11,354 nt of DNA, taken from Actinomycetes bacterium. GTDB taxonomy: Bacteria > Actinomycetota > Actinomycetes > Actinomycetales > Cellulomonadaceae. The position numbers and the translations under genes were made by a program. Shown one piece after another: positions 6,308-11,354 of this stretch (position 1 is its first letter; every line of letters begins with the position of its first letter). Below the pieces are notes generated by a model that was not told where the DNA came from, searched no databases, and was given only the letters and a program-made list of their open reading frames with translations. Location: the NCBI GenBank assembly GCA_023390875.1, contig JAEWCA010000031.1:1-11354 (forward strand). Direction: 5' to 3'.

Positions 6308-7518
6308 GCGCGCCAGCCCACGACGACGACCGCGGCGTCGTCGACCAGGTCACCGCCGTGCAGCACGCGCACGTCGTGGAGCACCCGGTCGACGAGGGCG
6401 TCGACCTCGGTCTCGCCGTCGGCCGCGAGCGCCGTGTCGACGAGCGCGAGCAGGCCGGCCTTGCCGAGGCGCTCGGGACCGCCGTGCACCGTCGCCTCGA
6501 GGACGCCGTCGGTGTACAGCAGGATCCGCCACCGGTCGCCGAGGGTCAGGTGCTGCGGCTCCCACCCGCCGGAGACGGGGATGCCGAGGGCCCGTCCCCG
6601 GCGCTGCGTCGGCAGGAGCGTCGACGGGCTGCCGAGCAGCAGCGGGACCGGGTGGCCGGCGAGGTAGAGGTCCGCGGTGGCGCGGTCGGGGGCGACGGCG
6701 AGCATCGAGACCGTGGTGAAGATCCACGGGTGCGCGCGCTCCGAGCCGAGCACGCGCTCGAGCAGCGGCAGGATCTCGCCGGCCGGCACGTCCGCGAGCA
6801 CGAGCGTGCGCCAGGCGGTCCGCAGCGTCGCGCCGAGCGCGGCCTCGTCGGGGCCGTGCCCGCACACGTCCCCGACCATGACGAGCACCGTGCCGTCCGG
6901 GCGCTCGACGACGTCGTAGAAGTCGCCGCCGAGCAGGCCGTCCCGTCCCGCGCGGTACCCCACACCGACCTGCAGCCCGGTGTCGCGCACCGACGGCGTC
7001 GGCAGCAGCGCACGCTCCAGCCGGTTCGTCTCCTCGGTGCGCACCATGCTCCGGTAGAGCTCGCGCCCCGCGTGCTCGAGCTGGCGCCGCTGCACGGCGT
7101 AGCGCACCGAGCGCCCGAGCAGCTCGCCGTCGACCTCGCCCTTGACGAGGTAGTCCTGCGCGCCCGCGGCGACGGCCGCCAGGCCGGCGTCGGAGCCCGA
7201 CAGCCCCGTGAGGACCACGACCGCGGGTGCACCCGCGGCGAGCAGGCGCTCGAGCGCACCGATGCCCATCGCGTCGGGCAGCCCCAGGTCGAGCAGCACG
7301 CAGTCGACGTCGAGGTGGTCGAGCGCCTCGTCGAGCGTGCGCGCCCAGACGAGGTCCGTGACCAGGCCGGCGTCGGCGAGGTGCTCCCGGACGAGCAGCG
7401 CGTCCCCGTCGTCGTCCTCCACGAGCAGCAGCCGGATCACGCCCTCGGCAGCGCGCGCGGGGGCCGGGTTCGGCACGGCGCGTCGCTGCTCGCGCGCCTC
7501 GGTCGGGCTGTGGGGCAC
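6304..7518 (-). CDS. Response regulator with PP2C (SpoIIE/RsbU-like) phosphatase output
   Basis: A 404-residue fusion of a receiver and a serine/threonine phosphatase. Receiver: L-L-V-E34-D-D-D, phosphoacceptor D77 in L-L-D-L-G-L-P-D, T104, K126. A helical linker (about 138-172, with E-T-N-R-L-E-R-A-L-L-P) leads to the SpoIIE/PP2C domain with all metal motifs intact: G-G-D199-F-Y-D, G-D217-V-C-G-H-G, L-Y-T-D-G-V-L-E-A and the C-terminal D-D-A-A-V-V-V-V. Such proteins dephosphorylate anti-sigma factor antagonists in partner switching; no antagonist or anti-sigma gene is in the window, so the target lies elsewhere. The GTG at 7516-7518 is chosen because GGAGAGG lies 6 bases upstream; the frame is open much further back, but that part is low-complexity Arg/Gly/Pro sequence overlapping the divergent helicase gene. 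It is the first gene of the operon. Confidence 0.93.
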   Translation of the reverse strand: MPHSPTEAREQRRAVPNPAPARAAEGVIRLLLVEDDDGDALLVREHLADAGLVTDLVWARTLDEALDHLDVDCVLLDLGLPDAMGIGALERLLAAGAPAVVVLTGLSGSDAGLAAVAAGAQDYLVKGEVDGELLGRSVRYAVQRRQLEHAGRELYRSMVRTEETNRLERALLPTPSVRDTGLQVGVGYRAGRDGLLGGDFYDVVERPDGTVLVMVGDVCGHGPDEAALGATLRTAWRTLVLADVPAGEILPLLERVLGSERAHPWIFTTVSMLAVAPDRATADLYLAGHPVPLLLGSPSTLLPTQRRGRALGIPVSGGWEPQHLTLGDRWRILLYTDGVLEATVHGGPERLGKAGLLALVDTALAADGETEVDALVDRVLHDVRVLHGGDLVDDAAVVVVGWRA

Positions 7519-7524
7519 GGGGAT

Positions 7525-7531
7525 CCTCTCC
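7525..7531 (-). promoter_or_regulatory. Ribosome binding site of the phosphatase gene
   Basis: GGAGAGG on the minus strand, 6 bases before GTG at 7518. It decides this start among several in-frame GTG codons. A TANNNT-like TACGCT lies further upstream (7547-7552, minus strand) as a possible -10, without a recognisable -35. Confidence 0.75.
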
Positions 7532-7630
7532 GGGTCTGGCAGCAGTGAGCGTAAGGGGCCGCGAGTGCTCCCGCGCTCCGGCGGGGACGCGCCACCCGGA
7601 CGGATGCGTGCGACGACGTCCGTCGAGGCG

Positions 7631-7636
7631 GATAAT
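7631..7636 (+). promoter_or_regulatory. Candidate -10 element for the helicase gene
   Basis: GATAAT is the only near-consensus -10 in the divergent intergenic region 7519-7736 on this strand. It would give a leader of about 94 bases before the GTG at 7737. No -35 resembling TTGACA is seen 17 bases upstream, so the promoter could depend on an activator or an alternative sigma factor. Confidence 0.45.
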
Positions 7637-7683
7637 GGACGGCCGCTCGCGCGCCCGTGCCGTCCCCCCGACCGTCCGGACGC

Positions 7684-7694
7684 CCTGCGGCAGG
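7684..7694. repeat. Short inverted repeat in the helicase leader
   Basis: CCTGC-G-GCAGG, a perfect 5-bp inverted repeat around one base, lies between the candidate -10 (7631) and the helicase start (7737). HelR genes in Streptomyces are controlled through an inverted-repeat rifamycin-associated element; I cannot recall its full consensus well enough to say that this is one, and the repeat is short enough to be chance. Confidence 0.25.
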
Positions 7695-7722
7695 ACGTCG
7701 ACGCCGGGCCCCACCGGCGGAC

Positions 7723-7727
7723 AGGAG
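7723..7727 (+). promoter_or_regulatory. Ribosome binding site of the helicase gene
   Basis: AGGAG, 9 bases before GTG at 7737. It supports this start rather than the ATG at 7635, which would add 34 low-complexity Arg/Pro/Thr residues. Confidence 0.7.
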
Positions 7728-7736
7728 AAGCACGCA

Positions 7737-9980
7737 GTGGCAGGGATCGACAGCGAGCTCGCCGGCGAGCAGGTGGCCGTGGACGAGCGCTACGCCCGCC
7801 TCGACGCCCTCCGCGCGGCGACGCGCGAGCGGCTCGCGCACGTCCGCCGGACCGGGCCGTCGGGGTCGCCGCAGAACCGCAGCGAGCGCGACGCGTTCGC
7901 GACGCTCTACGAGGACCGGGTCGCACAGCTCGAGGCCGTCGAGGAGCGGCTCGTGTTCGGGCGGCTCGACCTGGAGGACGGCTCCCGCCGGTACATCGGC
8001 CGGCTCGGGCTCACGGACGACGAGCAGACCCAGCTGCTGACGGACTGGCGCGCGCCGGCCGCGCAGGCGTTCTACCGCGCGACCGCCGCGCACCCGGACG
8101 GCGTCGTGCTCCGCCGGCACGTCGTCACGCAGGGCCGCACCGTGACCGGTGTCGAGGACGAGGTCCTCGACCTCGACCTGCTCGAGGACGAGGGCGACGC
8201 GCGCCTGTCGGGCCTGTCGGGCGAGGGGGCGCTGCTCGCGGGTCTCGCGGCGGGCCGCACGGGCCGGATGGGCGACATCGTCGCGACGATCCAGGCCGAG
8301 CAGGACGCGATCATCCGTTCCGAGCTCGGCGGCGCGCTCGTCGTGCAGGGCGGTCCCGGCACGGGCAAGACGGCCGTCGCGCTGCACCGCGCCGCGTACC
8401 TGCTGTACGCGCACCGCCGGCTGCTGGAGCGTTCGGGGGTGCTGCTCGTCGGACCCAGCCGGACGTTCCTGCGCTACATCGACCAGGTGCTGCCGTCGCT
8501 CGGCGAGACCGGCGTGGTGACCAGCACCATCGCCGAGCTGTTCCCGGGCATCGTCGCGACCGGCGACGAGGACGAGGCCGTCGCCGAGCTCAAGGGGCGC
8601 GCCCTCATGGCCGACGTGGTCGCGCGTGCGGTGCACGACCGCCAGCGCGTGCCCGCGCAGCCCACCCGCATCCGTGTCGACGGGCACACCGTCGTGGTCC
8701 GGCCGCAGGACGTCGCGCAGGCGATCGCCCGGGCCCGGCGCAACCACAAGCCGCACAACCTGGCGCGCGTCGGCTTCGTGCGCGACATGCTCGCGCGGCT
8801 CGCGGACCAGTACGTGAGCCAGCTGCAGTTCGAGGTCCCGGCCGACGAGCGCGGCGAGATCATCGAGGAGCTCAGGACCACACGTGAGGTGCGCATCGCG
8901 CTCAACCTCGCCTGGATGCCGCTGACCCCCGAGAAGCTCGTCTCCGACCTGTGGTCGAAGCCGGCGCGTCTCGAGTCGGCCGCCCGCGGCCTGTCCCCCG
9001 CGCAGCGCGCGATGCTCGAGCGTCCCGCGGACGCACCCTGGACCCCCGCCGACGTCCCGCTGCTCGACGAGGCGGCGGAGCTGCTCGGCGAGGACGACCA
9101 GGCCGCCCGTGCGCAGGCCCGGGCCGCCGCGGAGCGCCGGCAGTCCGAGCTCGAGTACGCCCGGCAGGTGCTCGCGTCGACCGGCAGCGGCGCGATCGTG
9201 TCCGCCGAGATGCTGGCCGACCGGTTCGCGTCGTCGGGCCCGAGCCTCACGACCGCCGAGCGCGCGGCCGCGGACCGGACGTGGACGTACGGGCACGTCG
9301 TCGTCGACGAGGCGCAGGAGCTGTCCGCGATGGCGTGGCGGAGCCTGCTGCGCCGCGTCCCGACCCGGTCGCTCACGATCGTCGGGGACGTCGCGCAGAC
9401 CACCGCGGCCGCCGGGGCCCGCGACTGGGCGCGGATGCTCGACCCGGTCATGCGCTCGACGTGGCGGCTGTCCGAGCTCACCGTCAACTACCGGACGCCC
9501 GCCGCCGTGGCGGACGCCGCGCGACGCGTCGCCGTCGCCGCCGGGCTGCCCGTGAGCCCGCTCACGTCGGCCCGGGAGGTGCCCGACTCGCTCGTCGTCG
9601 AGCAGGTCCCGGCGGACGGGCTGGCCGTCGCGGCGGCCAGGCGCGCGGAGAAGTCCGCGACCGAGGTGCGCGACTCCGCGGGTGCCGGGCGCGTCGCGCT
9701 CATCGCGCCCGCGGCACGGGTCGCCGAGCTCGCGCAGGTGCTCGCGGACACCGGGGTGCCCGCCGTCGTCGGGACCGCGTCGTCGGCCGCCGACCTCGAC
9801 GCGACGCTCGTCCTGCTCACGCCGAAGGAGGCCAAGGGGCTCGAGTTCGACGTCGTCGTGCTGGTCGAGCCCGCGGAGGTCCTCGCGGTCAGCGCGGGCG
9901 ACCTCTACGTCGCGATGACCCGGCCGACGCGCAGCCTCCACGTGCTCCACTCGGCTCCGCTGCCCGCCGGGCTGGCCTGA
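7737..9980 (+). CDS. helR: HelR/HelD-type RNA-polymerase-associated helicase (superfamily 1)
   Basis: A 747-residue UvrD/Rep-like ATPase of the actinobacterial HelD (class II) type. The N-terminal arm is an antiparallel helical hairpin (about 1-85), followed by the family signature R-Y-I-G-R-L-G-L-T and T-D-W-R-A-P-A-A-Q-A-F-Y. Helicase motifs: Walker A G-G-P-G-T-G-K-T (205-212), D-E-A-Q (524-527), motif III I-V-G-D-V-A-Q-T, N-Y-R-T-P, motif V K-E-A-K-G-L-E-F-D, and Y-V-A-M-T-R-P-T-R (724-732). Between the split ATPase halves lies a long helical insert with W-T-P-A-D-V-P-L-L-D-E-A, typical of this class; in solved HelD structures this region reaches into the RNA polymerase channels. HelD proteins release stalled polymerase from DNA/RNA, and HelR variants displace bound rifamycins and give resistance. 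I favour HelR from this architecture and length, but HelD versus HelR cannot be separated without alignment. The gene stands alone, ahead of a hairpin and serA. Confidence 0.88.
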   Translation: MAGIDSELAGEQVAVDERYARLDALRAATRERLAHVRRTGPSGSPQNRSERDAFATLYEDRVAQLEAVEERLVFGRLDLEDGSRRYIGRLGLTDDEQTQLLTDWRAPAAQAFYRATAAHPDGVVLRRHVVTQGRTVTGVEDEVLDLDLLEDEGDARLSGLSGEGALLAGLAAGRTGRMGDIVATIQAEQDAIIRSELGGALVVQGGPGTGKTAVALHRAAYLLYAHRRLLERSGVLLVGPSRTFLRYIDQVLPSLGETGVVTSTIAELFPGIVATGDEDEAVAELKGRALMADVVARAVHDRQRVPAQPTRIRVDGHTVVVRPQDVAQAIARARRNHKPHNLARVGFVRDMLARLADQYVSQLQFEVPADERGEIIEELRTTREVRIALNLAWMPLTPEKLVSDLWSKPARLESAARGLSPAQRAMLERPADAPWTPADVPLLDEAAELLGEDDQAARAQARAAAERRQSELEYARQVLASTGSGAIVSAEMLADRFASSGPSLTTAERAAADRTWTYGHVVVDEAQELSAMAWRSLLRRVPTRSLTIVGDVAQTTAAAGARDWARMLDPVMRSTWRLSELTVNYRTPAAVADAARRVAVAAGLPVSPLTSAREVPDSLVVEQVPADGLAVAAARRAEKSATEVRDSAGAGRVALIAPAARVAELAQVLADTGVPAVVGTASSAADLDATLVLLTPKEAKGLEFDVVVLVEPAEVLAVSAGDLYVAMTRPTRSLHVLHSAPLPAGLA

Positions 9981-9993
9981 GACGGCTGTCCGA

Positions 9994-10020
9994 GGGCCGG
10001 ACCGTCCTGGGTTCCGGCCC
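9994..10020 (+). terminator. Hairpin between helicase gene and serA
   Basis: GGGCCGGA (9994-10001) pairs with TCCGGCCC (10013-10020) around an 11-base loop, starting 14 bases after the helicase stop and ending 22 bases before the serA GTG. No T-run follows. It could end the helicase transcript, or act in a serA leader if transcription reads through. Confidence 0.5.
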
Positions 10021-10042
10021 CGCAGGGGCGCACCATAGGGTC

Positions 10043-11242
10043 GTGCTGAAAGCCCTCTTGCTGGAGAACCTCCACCCCCAGGCCCGCGAGATCCTCGAGA
10101 CCGCCGGGTTCGACGTGACGACGCGCACGGGTGCGCTCGACGAGTCCGAGCTCATCGAGGCGCTCGACGGGGTGCACCTCCTCGGCATCCGCTCCAAGAC
10201 GCACGTCACGTCGCACGTCCTCGAGAACGCGCCCGACCTCGTGGCGATCGGCGCGTACTGCATCGGCACCAACCAGATCGACCTCGCGACCGCCGCCTCG
10301 CACGGCGTCGCCACCTTCAACGCGCCGTTCTCCAACACGCGCTCCGTGGTCGAGATCGCGATCGCCGACATCATCGCCCTGACGCGCCGGCTCACCGAGT
10401 TCGACAAGGCGATGCACGACGGCGTCTGGAACAAGTCGGCGACCGGCGCGCACGAGGTCCGCGGCCGCACCCTCGGCATCATCGGCTACGGCAACATCGG
10501 CACGCAGCTGTCCGTGCTCGCCGAGAACCTCGGCATGTCCGTCGTGTTCTACGACACCGCGGAGAAGCTCGCGCTCGGCAACGCCCGGCGTATGCACACG
10601 CTCGACGAGCTGCTCGAGACCGCCGACGTCGTCACGCTGCACGTCGACGGCCGCAGCGGCAACGCGGGCCTGTTCGGCGCGAAGCAGATCGCCCGCATGC
10701 GCCCCGGCTCCGTGCTGCTCAACCTGTCGCGCGGGTTCGTCGTCGACCCCGCGGCCGTGCGCGACGCGATCGTGTCGGGCCACCTGAGCGGCGCCGCGAT
10801 CGACGTGTTCCCGGTCGAGCCGAAGCGCCAGGGCGACCCGTTCGAGTCGCCCTTGCGCGGCCTGCCGAACGTGATCCTCACGCCGCACACCGGCGGTTCC
10901 ACGGAGGAGGCCCAGGAGGCCATCGGGCAGTTCGTGTCGCAGAAGGTCCGCGACTACCTGGCCACCGGGTCGACGACCCTGTCGGTCAACCTCCCGAACG
11001 TGGCGCTCGACCAGCCGCCGGGCGTGCACCGCCTCGCCTACCTGCACCGCAACGTGCCGGGGGTGCTGGCCGCCGTGAACGCCACGCTCGCGGAGCACGG
11101 CGTGAACATCGAGGGCCAGCTTCTCGCGACCCGTGGCGACCTCGGCTACGTGGTCACGGACGCCGGGTCGGCCGTCGACGGCGCGGTCGTCGAGGCGCTG
11201 TCCTCGCGGCCCGAGTCGGTCCGGCTGCGGCTGCTGTCCTGA
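10043..11242 (+). CDS. serA: D-3-phosphoglycerate dehydrogenase, short ACT-regulated type
   Basis: A 399-residue enzyme that oxidises 3-phosphoglycerate to phosphohydroxypyruvate with NAD+, the first step of serine synthesis. The Rossmann motif G-I-I-G-Y-G-N-I-G is at 145-153; catalytic R230 (in N-L-S-R-G), E259 (F-P-V-E-P) and H282 (P-H-T-G-G-S-T) keep exactly the spacing of E. coli SerA R240/E269/H292. The C-terminal ACT domain (about 327-399) keeps the serine-binding H335, N337 and N355, equivalent to E. coli H344/N346/N364, so feedback inhibition by L-serine is expected. It is the short E. coli-like type, not the ~530-residue type with an intervening domain known from Mycobacterium. The GTG at 10043 is chosen from the conserved start V-L-K-A-L-L-L-E-N; no good Shine-Dalgarno precedes it, and a TAGGGT lies one base upstream. 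A strong terminator follows. Confidence 0.95.
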   Translation: MLKALLLENLHPQAREILETAGFDVTTRTGALDESELIEALDGVHLLGIRSKTHVTSHVLENAPDLVAIGAYCIGTNQIDLATAASHGVATFNAPFSNTRSVVEIAIADIIALTRRLTEFDKAMHDGVWNKSATGAHEVRGRTLGIIGYGNIGTQLSVLAENLGMSVVFYDTAEKLALGNARRMHTLDELLETADVVTLHVDGRSGNAGLFGAKQIARMRPGSVLLNLSRGFVVDPAAVRDAIVSGHLSGAAIDVFPVEPKRQGDPFESPLRGLPNVILTPHTGGSTEEAQEAIGQFVSQKVRDYLATGSTTLSVNLPNVALDQPPGVHRLAYLHRNVPGVLAAVNATLAEHGVNIEGQLLATRGDLGYVVTDAGSAVDGAVVEALSSRPESVRLRLLS

Positions 11243-11267
11243 GCCCGACCGCCTGACACGCGGAACG

Positions 11268-11294
11268 CCCCCTGCCTCGGTCCGAGGCAGGGGG
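11268..11294. terminator. Terminator after serA
   Basis: CCCCCTGCCTCG (11268-11279) pairs perfectly with CGAGGCAGGGGG (11283-11294) around a GTC loop, a 12-bp GC-rich stem 25 bases after the serA stop, followed by GGTTGGTGGT. On the other strand it lies 18 bases beyond the stop of the convergent gene entering from the right, so it probably serves both. Confidence 0.85.
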
Positions 11295-11312
11295 GGTTGG
11301 TGGTCGATGAGG

Positions 11313-11354
11313 TCAGGCGGGCCCGCTCTTGCGCTGGTACCGGCGCTGCGCCGG
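11313..11354 (-). CDS. 3' end of a convergent gene, function not recognisable
   Basis: Read on the minus strand, 13 codons (P-A-Q-R-R-Y-Q-R-K-S-G-P-A) end in TGA at 11313-11315. The strongly basic tail, the following 12-bp-stem terminator and the convergent arrangement with serA suggest a real C-terminus. Too little is present to name a product, and a chance open frame cannot be excluded. Confidence 0.4.
   Translation of the reverse strand, partial: PAQRRYQRKSGPA

Noticed and set aside
7684..7694. Rifamycin-associated element upstream of the helicase
   Set aside because: Only 5-bp arms match an inverted-repeat idea and I cannot confirm the consensus; reported as a short repeat at low confidence rather than as this element.
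7519..7926. An N-terminal extension of the phosphatase gene to 7926
   Set aside because: The extension is low-complexity and overlaps the divergent helicase gene; GGAGAGG before GTG 7518 supports the shorter protein.
1..11354. Mobile elements, CRISPR arrays, tRNA or rRNA genes
   Set aside because: No transposase or integrase, no regularly spaced repeats, no tRNA-like cloverleaf and no base-composition break were seen by eye.

Overview
The window is GC-rich chromosomal DNA with actinobacterial codon use: G or C in almost every third codon position, frequent GTG starts, and a TCGAAC-N4-GTTCGA SOS box of the Gram-positive/actinobacterial type. The gene set (SAV_6107-family HEPN protein, DinB-like protein, spermidine-synthase-like protein, PAC2 protein, HelR-type helicase, short SerA) suggests a Cellulomonas-like member of the Micrococcales. 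That placement is inference. It looks like ordinary chromosome; I saw no transposase, integrase, phage gene, tRNA, rRNA or CRISPR array.

Layout. (1) Positions 1-1667, minus strand: a two-gene unit encoding a SAV_6107-family HEPN protein and a Y-family (DinB-like) polymerase homologue that runs off the left edge. Its promoter is visible, with a perfect LexA box between the -35 and -10. The polymerase homologue lacks several active-site residues that DinB normally has. (2) 1767-2663, plus strand: a spermidine-synthase-like methyltransferase-fold protein, possibly leaderless, ending in a perfect 16-bp-stem terminator shared with the convergent cold-shock gene. (3) 2756-2959, minus: a CspA-type cold-shock protein with a long structured leader. 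(4) 3234-4169, minus: a PAC2-family protein. (5) 4269-7518, minus: a three-gene signalling operon reading REC-SpoIIE phosphatase, then CHASE3 histidine kinase (4-base GTGA overlap), then a stand-alone Rcp1-like receiver. (6) 7737-9980, plus: a HelR/HelD-type RNA-polymerase-associated helicase, divergent from the signalling operon. (7) 10043-11242, plus: the short E. coli-like, serine-regulated SerA, followed by a strong terminator and the last codons of a convergent minus-strand gene at the right edge.

How the parts may work together. The HEPN/DinB-like pair looks like a DNA-damage-induced unit, because the perfect SOS box sits where LexA would block the promoter. The altered catalytic residues suggest a structural or accessory role, as for ImuB, rather than normal lesion bypass. 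The signalling trio has a sensor, two receivers and a PP2C phosphatase output typical of partner switching on anti-sigma factor antagonists; no STAS or anti-sigma gene lies in the window. HelR probably protects or recycles RNA polymerase, possibly against rifamycins. SerA is housekeeping serine biosynthesis. The SOS-controlled HEPN plus degenerate polymerase pair is the most interesting item here.
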